DNA from: Rufibacter sp. LB8
Lineage (GTDB): Bacteria > Bacteroidota > Bacteroidia > Cytophagales > Hymenobacteraceae
Length of the DNA: 64,000 nucleotides
Reading direction: 5' to 3'
Assembly (NCBI RefSeq): GCF_014876185.1
Contig: NZ_JADALJ010000001.1
Span: 2,957,501 to 3,021,500 of the forward strand
The notes beneath the pieces were generated by a model. That model saw only the letters and a program-made list of their open reading frames with translations, was not told the origin of the DNA and did no database searches. A program made the translations under genes and the position numbers. Of the stretch, positions 42,100-50,983 are shown in pieces; within the stretch, counting starts at the first letter, position 1; each line of letters begins with the position of its first letter.

Positions 42100-44622
42100 T
42101 TAAAACTCAAAATACTCGGTGGCGGGCTTCACGGCTTTCTCTTCTTTTTTCTTGCCTTGCAGCACGTCTTTGAGTTCTTGTTTTTCATTCTTTAGATCAG
42201 CGGCAATCTTGGTTTTGACTTTCTCCTGGTCAAAGGCCACTTTAAAGTTGCCTTCCTTGCCTTTGAGCGTGAGGAACAGGTTGGGGTTGGGCGTGGAGCC
42301 GCCGGCCACGGTCCCGAAGCGCTCGTCTTTGTCACGGCGGGCGGCGGCGGTGTTGGCTAACGGTATGCGCAGGCGGTAGTCCATGTGCTGGTCAAAGGTG
42401 TGCGTGCCCGAGACCGTAATGGTGTTGAACCGGCTGGTACTGGACTTGATTTCCATCTCTGGAATGTAGATGATGCCTTCCTGAATAAAGAAATTGTTCC
42501 TGAGCTCTGAGAAGCGCAGGTTGGCCAGTTCGCGGCGGTCTACAAAGGTGCTCAGCTTCTGCAGCGGCTCAAAATTCACCAGTTGCCCGTTCTTGATGGA
42601 CGTGTTAATTTCGGCCTGCATCAAAGACGTGCGGGAATTGAGTTGGTGGTCAAAGAACAGCTCGGCGTCCATCTGGGCCGTGAGTTCGCCGCGCAGGTGC
42701 CGTGGCGTGAGAAACTTCTGCCCGAAGCCTTCAAACACATACAGCAGGCTGTCTACCTTAATGTCTTGCAGGCTGGCCACGGTGTTAATCTGAATCAAGG
42801 ACTTGCGCGCATCTAAAGAGCCCCGCACCTTGAACGTGCCGCCCACCGCCTGCAGGGCAATGTTAGGCGACGTGATGACTTTGTTCTGCAGCCGCACCTG
42901 CCCGTGCACCTGCTTGGCCTTGAACCGCCGGAACTGCAACTGCCCTACCGAGGCATTCAAGTCAAACTCCAGGTAGGCCGGCAAATTGAACGCATAGGCC
43001 GCTGCCCCAGATTTGATGGACTTGCCCCCGGCCGCAGGTGCTTTCTGCTCTTGCCCGGCCGCCGCCAACAACTGGTCTAAATCAAGGGATTTGGACACGA
43101 AATCGGCTTCTACTTTGAGTTTCTGGTTGGGGAGGAACAGCCAGGCCAGCACATTCTTGAAATAGCCGTTCAGCAGAAAATCAGACGCGCCCACCTTGCC
43201 CTTGAAATCAGTGACGGCCACATCGCTCTTCCGGAACAGGAACGTGCCGTGGAGTTGGCTGAGCGCCTGCGGGTGCTGCCTGAACTGCAGATGCACCTGC
43301 CGGAGGGTGACTTCGCCGCTGGTTTTAATTTTAGGGCTGTTGGGGTTGGCCTTAAAGGCGTTTAAATTACCGGTAAAGGCAAACTGCACCTGCGCCTGCC
43401 CGGCTCCTTTCTTCATGTCTGGCACCGGAAACAGACCCAGCACATGGGCCACGTCCACTTCTGCGCGCAGCTGGGCCTGCAAATCTGGGTTAGTGAAGTT
43501 GCGCACCACCACCTCGCCGGAGAACGGTTTTCCGCGCAGCTTTCCTTTGATTTTGCGCAATTCCAGCACCGAACTCTGCGCAGTCTGCTTAGTTCCGTTG
43601 GTAAACCTACCTTCCAGATGCAGGCCTTCAATTTTCTCCTGATAGTCTGGGTGATAGAACGATGCTCCGCGCGCGCCAAAACTCACGTCTATGAAAGGGC
43701 TTTTCTTGCCAGAAGCTTCGCCTTTCACCTGGCCTTTGAAATAGACATCGCCGTTGCTCCGGTACCTAGCCAGCGGCTTGGCCAGTTTGGGTGGCAGCAA
43801 GGCCAGCAGTGACTGAATACTGGTGTTCTTGCCCTGCACCTGCAGATCTAGCTGAGTTTTATGGGCAAAGGCCACAGTTCCGCCAAACCCGTACGTGGCG
43901 GCCCCCACCTGCAGTTCTGAGGGCTGAATGGTGAGGTTTTTCGTCTCAGTATTTAAGGCTAGCTGGCTGCTTAACGTAATTTCCTTGGCTTTCAGAAACT
44001 CGCTGCCGCCCGCTTTCAGGCTGTTGACCAGCGCCTTGCCGTTGGTTTTGATTTGCACCAGTGGCCCTTCTATGGCTAGCGCGGCGGTGAGTTGGTGCGC
44101 CTGCAGGTCATAGGTTTGTTTGCCGGGGTCATCTTGGTAGCGCACGTGCACGTTCTGGAGCGAGATGTGCTGCAGGTCAAAAGCCATTTTGCCGGTTTGG
44201 GTGGTGTCTGCGGTTTGGTAAATCAGGTAATTGACCTCGCCGTTGGGCAGCACTTTCACCAGCACTTCGCCTTCCTCTAAATGAATTTCTTTGATGCGGT
44301 AGTTGCCCTTCCAGACATCCCAGAAGTCAAAGGTGCTGTAAATGCGCCTGAGCTTGGCCAGGGGCGCGGTGCTGTTGGGCAGGGCTTCAGTGATTTCCAC
44401 GTTCTGCAGACTAATGGCCACCTGCGGAAACTTCTGCCACCAGGTCACCTCTATCTTCTCCACGGCCACCTTGGTCTTGATGTGTTTGTTGGCCTCCGTG
44501 ACAAAAAGCTGAATGATTTTGTCTTGGTAGAAGTAAATAGTGCCGGCCGCCAGGGCCAATACCAGAAACAGGCCGCCTGCCGCCAAAAAAATATACCGCG
44601 CTATCTTTTTCCCCTTTCCCAC
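42100..44622 (-). CDS. AsmA-family protein
   Basis: The 840-residue protein has one N-terminal TM (about 8-30) followed by a long beta-rich periplasmic part. The N-terminal AsmA domain (IIQLFVTEANKHIKTKVAVE, and ISLQNVEITEALPN) and the AsmA-like C-terminal region (SFSELRN..IYIPEMEIKSS style, near 705-760) are recognisable. AsmA proteins are thought to bridge the inner and outer membranes and move phospholipid. The final ~40 residues are Lys/Glu-rich. It is monocistronic. Confidence 0.88.
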   Translation of the reverse strand: MGKGKKIARYIFLAAGGLFLVLALAAGTIYFYQDKIIQLFVTEANKHIKTKVAVEKIEVTWWQKFPQVAISLQNVEITEALPNSTAPLAKLRRIYSTFDFWDVWKGNYRIKEIHLEEGEVLVKVLPNGEVNYLIYQTADTTQTGKMAFDLQHISLQNVHVRYQDDPGKQTYDLQAHQLTAALAIEGPLVQIKTNGKALVNSLKAGGSEFLKAKEITLSSQLALNTETKNLTIQPSELQVGAATYGFGGTVAFAHKTQLDLQVQGKNTSIQSLLALLPPKLAKPLARYRSNGDVYFKGQVKGEASGKKSPFIDVSFGARGASFYHPDYQEKIEGLHLEGRFTNGTKQTAQSSVLELRKIKGKLRGKPFSGEVVVRNFTNPDLQAQLRAEVDVAHVLGLFPVPDMKKGAGQAQVQFAFTGNLNAFKANPNSPKIKTSGEVTLRQVHLQFRQHPQALSQLHGTFLFRKSDVAVTDFKGKVGASDFLLNGYFKNVLAWLFLPNQKLKVEADFVSKSLDLDQLLAAAGQEQKAPAAGGKSIKSGAAAYAFNLPAYLEFDLNASVGQLQFRRFKAKQVHGQVRLQNKVITSPNIALQAVGGTFKVRGSLDARKSLIQINTVASLQDIKVDSLLYVFEGFGQKFLTPRHLRGELTAQMDAELFFDHQLNSRTSLMQAEINTSIKNGQLVNFEPLQKLSTFVDRRELANLRFSELRNNFFIQEGIIYIPEMEIKSSTSRFNTITVSGTHTFDQHMDYRLRIPLANTAAARRDKDERFGTVAGGSTPNPNLFLTLKGKEGNFKVAFDQEKVKTKIAADLKNEKQELKDVLQGKKKEEKAVKPATEYFEF

Positions 44623-44796
44623 AAACTTTCTGATTTACAGACTCTAAATATACAGCGCGGGATTGTCCCCTCCAATGGAAGGTGCGCCACAAGAAAAATT
44701 TTACACTTTTTTAGCGACGGCATTTGGCAGAAAGAAAAACATCCCCCATATTTGCATCATCAAACGGGGACAATAGGTCTTCTACTGATAAAGATT

Positions 44797-44871
44797 GGGG
44801 TGTTAGCTCAGCTGGTTCAGAGCATCTGCCTTACAAGCAGAGGGTCGCTGGTTCGAATCCAGCACGCCCCA
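44797..44871 (+). tRNA. tRNA-Val (anticodon TAC)
   Basis: A 75-nt cloverleaf: acceptor GGGGTGT pairs with ACGCCCC; D arm TTAGCTCAGCTGGTTCAGAGC; anticodon stem TCTGC/GCAGA around CTTACAA gives TAC; T arm GCTGGTTCGAATCCAGC. CCA is not encoded. A terminator follows at once. Confidence 0.96.
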
Positions 44872-44878
44872 CTTCCAA

Positions 44879-44912
44879 AAGCCTTACCTCACCGGTAAGG
44901 CTTTTTTTTTAT
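44879..44912 (+). terminator. Terminator of tRNA-Val
   Basis: GCCTTACC and GGTAAGGC pair around TCACC, followed by nine T residues. A near-identical hairpin recurs at 47356. Confidence 0.92.
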
Positions 44913-45401
44913 GCGCAAACTTTTTGCAGACAATCTCCTCACTTAGTTATGCCTGCCGGGTTTGAAAACAGCATGATGATGATGATTAGGTAATGGTACA
45001 ATGCCAATGGGTTTCGTATTCTCCAAAGCACTATTAACCTAAACCAGATTCCTCTATGGGTAGGCTTTCACAAGACACGCCCCCTAAATCAGAAAATAGA
45101 TTGAACCCACGCAACTAGGAAACCATAAAAACGCAGCAGGTAGACACGCCTCATGAATTGGCCCATTGGGAAAAGTGAACAGCGGTAAAAAGGTTGAGTG
45201 TGGCGCAATCCCCAGGGAGAGGCAGGTTAATCATAAATCCAGGCGAGGGCATGCATGCCCACAATATGATTAAGGAAATAAGGTGAACTCAATTAACACA
45301 AAGGAGCTAAATGGGTGAAAGTGGCTGAGATTGCCAACCTTTCCCATTTGGCAGAGTATCAACTATCAGATCAGATTCCCACTTTTTAACTATCAACTTT
45401 T
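44913..45401. other. ~490-bp gap before the GlcG-like gene
   Basis: I see no gene, no palindrome copy and no known repeat here, which is unusual for a long gap in this window. An imperfect hairpin GGGCATGCATGCCC lies at 45247-45260. A decayed gene or a regulatory leader is possible. Confidence 0.5.
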
Positions 45402-45803
45402 ATGTCATTAACACTTGAACTAGCCAATAAAGCAGTACGCGCCGCCTTAGAAAAGTCTGCGGAACTAGGCTTGAAAATGAATATTGCTGTGGTGGACGCA
45501 GGAGCTAACCTCACCGCCTTTGCTCGTATGGACGGTGCGTGGCTCGGCTCGGTGGATATTGCCATCCGGAAAGCCCGGACTGCACGATTCTTCGACATGC
45601 CCACCGGTGACTTGGGTAAGGCCTCACAACCGGGCGGGTCTCTCTATAACATTGAGCACTCTAATGGAGGGCTAATCACCTTCCCCGGCGGCCTTCCAAT
45701 TGTAGGGGGAAACGGCGAAGTCATAGGTGCCATTGGGGTATCAGGCGACACTGTGGAGAATGACCATACGGTAGCTGAGGCCGGAATGAAAGCAATTAGC
45801 TAA
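45402..45803 (+). CDS. GlcG/HbpS-family protein
   Basis: The 133-residue protein is a single GlcG/HbpS domain: [55 protein letters not shown], then [20 protein letters not shown] and the C-terminal DHTVAEAGM. The family includes a haem-binding sensor protein, and a role in glycolate operons is known for E. coli GlcG; neither partner is here, so the function is not assignable. No signal peptide is present. A clear terminator follows. Confidence 0.88.
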   Translation: MSLTLELANKAVRAALEKSAELGLKMNIAVVDAGANLTAFARMDGAWLGSVDIAIRKARTARFFDMPTGDLGKASQPGGSLYNIEHSNGGLITFPGGLPIVGGNGEVIGAIGVSGDTVENDHTVAEAGMKAIS

Positions 45804-45846
45804 AACAAAGAAACCTCCGCCCCTTAGATTTATCTTAGCCTTTGAA

Positions 45847-45873
45847 GGCCCTTCAACGTGAAGGGCCTTTTGT
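45847..45873 (+). terminator. Terminator of the GlcG-like gene
   Basis: GGCCCTTCA and TGAAGGGCC pair around ACG, followed by TTTTGTTTCC. The rest of the gap to 46108 holds no feature that I recognise. Confidence 0.85.
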
Positions 45874-46108
45874 TTCCTTTTTAACTCTTTGATGGCTAGA
45901 GGCAAATAATGGGCTTCAATAAGCCAGGAGGATTCCTTGAACTAATCCTGCTCCTTTCATGATTGGTCAACTTTAGTGAGCAGCCAATAATTTATGGCTA
46001 CATGTTATATGGTAGTCGTCAAGTCTTTAAACGATATAACCCTTAGTTATAAATACAACCATTCATACCGTACTGGCTAGCGTCTTTTCCCACAAGAATA
46101 GAAAACAC

Positions 46109-47230
46109 ATGAATTTCAGAATGAAAAGGAAATATACCCTAAGCTTCCTGGCACTAGTGATACTCCTTGCTTTAGGCGGAACCGGCTGTTATGTAAATAA
46201 CCAGATTGGCAAATTAAAACCTAGTGACGAGCGTAAAGCGGAATACTCTCAACATGCCTATTTTTCCCCTGAAAAAGATGAATTCATAAGCCCCAAAAAG
46301 ATAACTTATTACGAAGAGCAGGTAACAGGAGGCAACTCTGGGTTTTTGAGGTTCTTCAAAACGTCTCCCAATGCCCCAACGGCTGAGTTGCCTAGAAAAG
46401 CACTCACAAAAAAGGATTTTCCCGCAGAACCTTCCTCTTATGCCACTTATTGGCTAGGGCACTCAACGGCTATCATAGAGCTGGACGGAAAGCGTATCTT
46501 AATTGATCCGGTGTTTGAGAACGCCGGCCCTTTGCCCATCATTGCCCGAAGGATGAGTCCAGCTCCCTTGCAGCGGGAAGAACTCCCAGCTATTGATGTG
46601 GTCATGATCACCCATGATCATTATGACCATTTGGAGGCGGAAACCATGAAGTTCCTGGCCGATAAGAACATACAGTTCATTGTGCCGCTAGCCGTGGGCG
46701 CCAGGTTACAGGGCTGGGGTGTTCCCAAAAACAAGATTACTGAACTAGCCTGGGACCAAAGTGTCACCCATGGCTCTTTGACCATAACTGCCTGCTCAAC
46801 GGTTCACTATTCAGGGAGAAGCTATAATGACAGAAATAAAACCTTGTGGGCTTCTTACGTGATCAAAGGAAAAGAGAAGAACCTGTATTGGAGCGGTGAC
46901 ACGGGCTATGGTGACCATTTCAAAGAAATTGGCCGCAAGCACGGCCCGTTTGACCTGGCTTTTATGGAGATAGATGCCTGGAACAACGGCTGGCCAAACA
47001 CCCACCTTTTCCCTGAACAGGTCATCAAAGCTTGCCAGGACATAAACACGAAGCTCCTCTTCCCTATTCATTTCTCTACCTTTGATTTAGCCTTACACCC
47101 CTGGGATGAATCCATTAAGATGGTAGCTGATTTGGCCTCAAAGCACGACATAGAAATTGTGACACCCCTTATGGGGGAGAAAGTAATACCGGGCACCACC
47201 CCAACCAGAAAATGGTGGATGCCACAATAA
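46109..47230 (+). CDS. MBL-fold metallo-hydrolase, NAPE-PLD/UlaG-like lipoprotein
   Basis: The 373-residue protein has a lipoprotein signal with Cys27 (GGTGCYVNNQ). The metallo-beta-lactamase motif THDHYDHLE is at 168-176, followed by STVHYSGRS (~233), WSGDTGYGDHF (~265) and FPIHFSTFDLA (~321). This combination is that of the NAPE-PLD-like group of lipid phosphodiesterases and related hydrolases; WLGHSTAIIELDGKRILIDP is typical. The substrate is not known. Two ATGs (46109 and 46121) are possible starts. Confidence 0.85.
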   Translation: MNFRMKRKYTLSFLALVILLALGGTGCYVNNQIGKLKPSDERKAEYSQHAYFSPEKDEFISPKKITYYEEQVTGGNSGFLRFFKTSPNAPTAELPRKALTKKDFPAEPSSYATYWLGHSTAIIELDGKRILIDPVFENAGPLPIIARRMSPAPLQREELPAIDVVMITHDHYDHLEAETMKFLADKNIQFIVPLAVGARLQGWGVPKNKITELAWDQSVTHGSLTITACSTVHYSGRSYNDRNKTLWASYVIKGKEKNLYWSGDTGYGDHFKEIGRKHGPFDLAFMEIDAWNNGWPNTHLFPEQVIKACQDINTKLLFPIHFSTFDLALHPWDESIKMVADLASKHDIEIVTPLMGEKVIPGTTPTRKWWMPQ

Positions 47231-47352
47231 TTTTCATGGGCTCTTTTAGCATTACGTTTTAAAGAAGTCTATGCGCTGGCCCATAGTAACACGCAATATT
47301 TACAAATAATAGCAAGAAGGATATTCTGGGAACAACAAACACCCATTCCTTT

Positions 47353-47385
47353 CAAAAGCCTTACCTCGCCGGTAAGGCTTTTTAT
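47353..47385 (+). terminator. Terminator-like hairpin matching the tRNA-Val terminator
   Basis: GCCTTACC and GGTAAGGC around TCGCC, then TTTTTATTTG. It differs from the tRNA-Val terminator at one loop base and also shares the AAAA flank. It stands 120 bp after the MBL gene. Confidence 0.85.
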
Positions 47386-47501
47386 TTGTCAGCCATACTT
47401 ATTCCTTGGCAAAGTACTAAACACAGAAAGTCCAACCCTCGTTTAAATATTCTCACGGGTTCCTCGTTTTAAAAGAGTGAACCAAGAAAGGAGAAGAGCA
47501 G

Positions 47502-47693
47502 ATGAAAGGATATACAACTTTGTTAGCACAGGCCGGTTGGAAGCGATCACTGGCTCCTATTAAAGTTTTGGGCATTGATTTATCTTGGCTGGTGATGAAG
47601 GAAGTGTTCATTAGCCCGTACAATGAACAAGCCTACACCTTTGACGAAGCCATGCACCAGGAAAACCAATACCACCATTTTATGGCGGCGTAA
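47502..47693 (+). CDS. Small hypothetical protein
   Basis: A 63-residue frame with an AGGAG 10 bp before the ATG and an intrinsic terminator 22 bp after the stop codon, which together support a real gene. The product (MKGYTTLLAQAGWKRSLAPI onward, ending NQYHHFMAA) has no signal peptide or known motif. It lies between two hairpins and upstream of the GNAT-like gene. Confidence 0.6.
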   Translation: MKGYTTLLAQAGWKRSLAPIKVLGIDLSWLVMKEVFISPYNEQAYTFDEAMHQENQYHHFMAA

Positions 47694-47714
47694 ATCATAC
47701 CATTTTCATATTTT

Positions 47715-47755
47715 GCCCCAGATTGCCCTGCGTAGCGCGGTCTGGGGCATTTTTG
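47715..47755 (+). terminator. Terminator of the small gene
   Basis: GCCCCAGA and TCTGGGGC pair around an 18-nt loop that contains a second small stem, followed by ATTTTTG. Confidence 0.8.
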
Positions 47756-47756
47756 T

Positions 47757-47764
47757 ATCTTTAC
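47757..47764 (+). promoter_or_regulatory. Possible -7 element TATCTTTA of the GNAT-like gene
   Basis: One mismatch from TAnnTTTG, 22 bp before the ATG at 47787. Confidence 0.35.
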
Positions 47765-47786
47765 CGCTCTAGCCACGCCTGTTTCT

Positions 47787-48950
47787 ATGCACCTGCTTGA
47801 AGTCACTTCCCCTGCCACCGTCTCTGAGTTTCTGAACTTCCCAACCGGTCTTTACCAAGACCACCCCCACTGGATCAGGCCGCTGGACAACGACATTGAA
47901 CAAGTCTTTGACCCGACTAAAAATCCTAATTTCAAAACCGGCAAGGCCATCCGGTGGATTCTGCAGAACGCTCAAGGCCAAACCATTGGCCGGGTTGCCG
48001 CTTTTGTGAATGAAAAGACCAAGAACGCGTCTGAGTATGTGACCGGCGGCATGGGTTTCTTTGAATGCATTAATGACCAAACCGCCGCTTTCACCCTGTT
48101 TGACGCCTGCAAAAATTGGCTGCAAGCGCAAGGCATGGAAGCCATGGATGGGCCCATCAACTTCGGGGAGCGGGATAGGTTCTGGGGCTTGCTGGTAGAC
48201 GGCTTCACCGAACCCAACTACGGCATGTTTTATCATCCGCCGTACTACAAAGATTTGTTTGAGGCTTATGGCTTTCAGGTGTATTTCAAGCAGTACACCT
48301 ATAAAAGGCCCACCGGTGCGCCGTTGCACCCCAAAATAATAGAGCGGGGTGCCCTTTTAGCCCAAGACCCCAATTACCGCGTGGCGCACGCCTCCAAAAA
48401 GAACTTGGAGAAACTAGCCCAAGACTTCCTGGAAGTCTACAACAAAGCCTGGGGCGGGCACTCTGGGGTGAGTTCCATGACCATTGAGAAGGTGCGCAAA
48501 CTTATGAAAAACATGAAACCCATCATGGATGAAAAGCTGCTTATCTTCACGTATTACCAAGAAAAACCCGTCGCGTTCTTCATCATGCTACCCGAGCTGA
48601 ACCAGATTTTCAAGCACCTGCACGGCAAGCTGGATTGGTGGGGCAAGCTGAAATTCCTCTACTACAAATGGCGCATCTTACGAAGCAATGAACGCAAGCT
48701 CTTCGGGCTTATTTTTGGCGTGGTACCTGAATTTCAGGGAAAGGGCGTAGATGCGTACATGATGACAAAGTCACACCAAACCGTGATTGACTACGCTCCC
48801 GAGATGGAGATGAACTGGGTAGGTGACTTCAACCCGAAGATGATGATGGTGACCCGTGCCCTGGGTGCCGTCATCTACAAAACCCACGTGACCTACCGCA
48901 AGATCTTCGACCCGTCCAAACCGTTCACGCGTTATCCTATCATCCGGTGA
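47787..48950 (+). CDS. GNAT-like hypothetical protein
   Basis: The 387-residue protein is of a Bacteroidota family usually annotated as GNAT acetyltransferase-like. Features: FLNFPTGLYQDHPHWIRPLD near residue 15, GGMGFFECINDQTAAFTLFD near 85, and an acyl-CoA-type GVVPEFQGKGVDAYMM near 312. The reaction is unknown; the C-terminal half resembles the FemAB/GNAT fold. It is monocistronic, and a palindrome begins 3 bp after the stop codon. Confidence 0.75.
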   Translation: MHLLEVTSPATVSEFLNFPTGLYQDHPHWIRPLDNDIEQVFDPTKNPNFKTGKAIRWILQNAQGQTIGRVAAFVNEKTKNASEYVTGGMGFFECINDQTAAFTLFDACKNWLQAQGMEAMDGPINFGERDRFWGLLVDGFTEPNYGMFYHPPYYKDLFEAYGFQVYFKQYTYKRPTGAPLHPKIIERGALLAQDPNYRVAHASKKNLEKLAQDFLEVYNKAWGGHSGVSSMTIEKVRKLMKNMKPIMDEKLLIFTYYQEKPVAFFIMLPELNQIFKHLHGKLDWWGKLKFLYYKWRILRSNERKLFGLIFGVVPEFQGKGVDAYMMTKSHQTVIDYAPEMEMNWVGDFNPKMMMVTRALGAVIYKTHVTYRKIFDPSKPFTRYPIIR

Positions 48951-48953
48951 TTT

Positions 48954-48993
48954 CCGTTTTGAGGCTCTGAATTGGAAACGGAGCCGAAAACGT
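48954..48993. repeat. 40-bp intergenic palindrome, copy 27
   Basis: Starts 3 bp after the GNAT-like stop codon. Left arm degenerate. Confidence 0.75.
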
Positions 48994-49008
48994 TAAAATA
49001 TCTTTTCT

Positions 49009-49131
49009 TGCCGCAAGTTTAGCGCAGCGTGACTTGTGATAACCCACTTGGTCAGTTTATCAACTGACGTGAGTTTATAAGCTCACAACATGTACAGCCA
49101 CAAGTTACGGCTTCGCCTAAACTTGCGGCAG
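49009..49131. repeat. ~123-bp cloverleaf-like inverted-repeat element, copy 2
   Basis: Same design as 37007-37130: outer arms with GCCGCAAGTTTAGCGC and its inverse, and two inner palindromes TCAGTTTATCAACTGA and GTGAGTTTATAAGCTCAC. Stem bases differ from copy 1 in a compensatory way (TAAGT/ACTTA against TCAGT/ACTGA). Confidence 0.75.
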
Positions 49132-49140
49132 ATTACATTG

Positions 49141-49223
49141 TAGAGACCAGGCACCTCACGCATTGCTCTCTTCTGCCCACGCATATCCAATAATTCCCCT
49201 CCTCGGAGGGGTAGGGGTGGGTT
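49141..49223 (-). repeat. Composite repeat, short copy 2
   Basis: Inverted relative to 33070-33166, with an internal deletion that removes the ACAAGGCGG part; TAGAGACCAGGCACC and the CCCCTCC..GGAGGGG core are kept. Confidence 0.55.
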
Positions 49224-49254
49224 GTGTCAAAAGATAAAGGCTGCTGCTCCAAAT

Positions 49255-49299
49255 ACCTCGTAGCGTGCGCAGCTCCTACGAAAGTCTCTGCCAACAGCC
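49255..49299 (+). repeat. CGTAG module, copy 2
   Basis: CTCGTAGCGTGCGCAGCTCC then TACGA, matching 21896-21941 with a few substitutions. Confidence 0.6.
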
Positions 49300-49333
49300 T
49301 TATCTGAAAAATATTGGGGATCTATGAAAAACC

Positions 49334-49373
49334 CTGGTTTTGGCTTCATTTCCAAAACAGAGCCAATAAACAG
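49334..49373. repeat. 40-bp intergenic palindrome, copy 28 (degenerate)
   Basis: Weak copy, 9 bp from the coaE stop codon. Confidence 0.5.
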
Positions 49374-49381
49374 ACCCGCGT

Positions 49382-49981
49382 CTACTTCCCGGCCAATCCT
49401 AAAAACGCTTCATGCAAACGCAGCACCTGCTCAAGCACCAGTTGTTGGTCATCGTTGTACAAGACAAACTGCGCGCGGCTGACTTTCTCTTCCTCGGGCA
49501 ATTGCTTGGCGATAATGGCGTCAATGTCGGCGGCGGTGCGGTGGGTGTCCCGTAGCAAGGTTCGGGAGATGCGGAGGTCCTTGGGCGCGGACACGGTGAG
49601 CACGTGGTCTACTTGGGTGTAGGCATTGGACTCAAACATGAGCGCGGCTTCTTTCAAGATGTAGGGCGCGTGGGCCTGCGCTTCTAGCCACCGGTGGAAA
49701 TCTTTGCGGACCTGCGGGTGTACCAAGGCGTTGAGTTTGGCCAATTGTGTGGCATCATGGAAAACGGCTTGGGCCAGATAGGTGCGGTTCAGGTTCTGGG
49801 CAGCGTCAAACGTTTCTGGCCCGAAGGTGGCAATCAAGCCCTGCCGCAGCTCGGGGTCATGCTGCATCACCCATTTGGCGCGGGCGTCTGAGTCATAGAC
49901 CGGCACGCCCAACAGCTGGAAACAGCGGCAGACAATGCTTTTGCCAGATCCTATGCCGCCGGTAATTCCAATCTTCAGCAT
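49382..49981 (-). CDS. coaE: Dephospho-CoA kinase
   Basis: The 199-residue kinase does the last step of CoA synthesis. The P-loop GGIGSGKS is at 8-15; FQLLGVPVYDSDARAKWVM and the VHPQVRKDFHRWL segment follow. It ends the operon nusB...coaE, 6 bp after ybbR. This gene order is common in Bacteroidota. Confidence 0.95.
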   Translation of the reverse strand: MLKIGITGGIGSGKSIVCRCFQLLGVPVYDSDARAKWVMQHDPELRQGLIATFGPETFDAAQNLNRTYLAQAVFHDATQLAKLNALVHPQVRKDFHRWLEAQAHAPYILKEAALMFESNAYTQVDHVLTVSAPKDLRISRTLLRDTHRTAADIDAIIAKQLPEEEKVSRAQFVLYNDDQQLVLEQVLRLHEAFLGLAGK

Positions 49982-49987
49982 AAGAAT

Positions 49988-50968
49988 CTATTGAGCCGTC
50001 AAGGAAATCTTCACGCGGCCGGGCGTAACGGCAATCTGTTTGGTCATGGGCGCACGCTGCACCACCGTGGGCACAATGGTAGAATCCAGGATGTTGAATT
50101 TCTGATAATCCAGCACCACCTGGAACAGTTCGGGCTGAATCTGGTCACGGTGCCTGGGCAGAAAGGCGTACTGGAGTTTCACGGGGCCATTGACCAACCG
50201 CAGCAGCAGGCCCGGCGGGAAGTTTTGCAACACCGGCTGTACCGTCACTTCCTGCTTTTCCAGGGCCACCACCTTGAACTTCACATCGGCTTCACGCACA
50301 TCTGCGGTCACCAGATTGGTGAAGTCATGCGTTAAAGTCAAATCTTCGGCAAACGGGGCTTTCAATGAACGACCAGGAAGGTTCAGCGGATAAGGGTTGG
50401 GAAACTGATTGATCATCTGCTCAGGGCCTCTGAACGTTACCGAATCTGGCCGGATCACAATGGGCCCCACAAAGGCATAGCCTGCATCTAAGCTCAGTTT
50501 GGTAGAATCTACCGTTAACGGAACTTTGCGGGAGCTCAAGCGGTCAAAATCAAAGGAAAGGGTGTCTGTGACCACAAAATTGAGCGCCAGGCCGTCCAGC
50601 ACGTTGGAAATGGCGGGCCGGAGCGCGTAGCCTGGCAGGCGCTTTAGGTTGGGCAAGCCCCTGATGGTGAGTTCGGCGGGCCGTACCTGGAAGAAGACAC
50701 TCTTGCGAAGCAGTTTCCAGCCTTTGCCGGTCACGTTGATGGTCACTTCCTCGGGCAGCGGTTTTACCGGTACCAATTTCTGTGGGTCATACACAAACGT
50801 GATGGGGTACGTGATGACCGTGGTGTAATTCTTGTTCAGGGCGTTGAGGAGCCAGAACGTGGCCGCGGTCAGAAAACAATACAAAACCACCCTCCAGTAC
50901 TGCTTCTGTTTTGGTGAAAACGGTTGCAGTATCCAAAGGATGGCTTGTTTTGTCTTGTTAAACGGCAA
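49988..50968 (-). CDS. ybbR: YbbR-like domain protein
   Basis: The 326-residue protein has one N-terminal TM (about 25-45), then two YbbR-type beta domains (about 60-140 and 155-230). KKLVPVKPLPEEVTINVTGKG-like strands (near 65-86) are typical. In Firmicutes YbbR (CdaR) regulates the diadenylate cyclase; in Bacteroidota the gene sits with yajC and coaE and its role is unknown. It lies 15 bp after yajC. Confidence 0.85.
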   Translation of the reverse strand: MPFNKTKQAILWILQPFSPKQKQYWRVVLYCFLTAATFWLLNALNKNYTTVITYPITFVYDPQKLVPVKPLPEEVTINVTGKGWKLLRKSVFFQVRPAELTIRGLPNLKRLPGYALRPAISNVLDGLALNFVVTDTLSFDFDRLSSRKVPLTVDSTKLSLDAGYAFVGPIVIRPDSVTFRGPEQMINQFPNPYPLNLPGRSLKAPFAEDLTLTHDFTNLVTADVREADVKFKVVALEKQEVTVQPVLQNFPPGLLLRLVNGPVKLQYAFLPRHRDQIQPELFQVVLDYQKFNILDSTIVPTVVQRAPMTKQIAVTPGRVKISLTAQ

Positions 50969-50983
50969 AGTGTTTTGTACGTA

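Larger units (their letters stand above)
48951..49381. other. 431-bp gene-free stretch made of repeats
   Basis: In order: palindrome copy 27, cloverleaf-like element copy 2, a short GAGACC/CCCCTCC composite (49141-49223), CGTAG module copy 2 and a degenerate palindrome. Essentially every base belongs to a repeat family also seen elsewhere in the window. Confidence 0.75.

Noticed and set aside
44913-45401. Hidden small genes in the gap after tRNA-Val
   Set aside because: Short frames there have no ribosome site or family resemblance.
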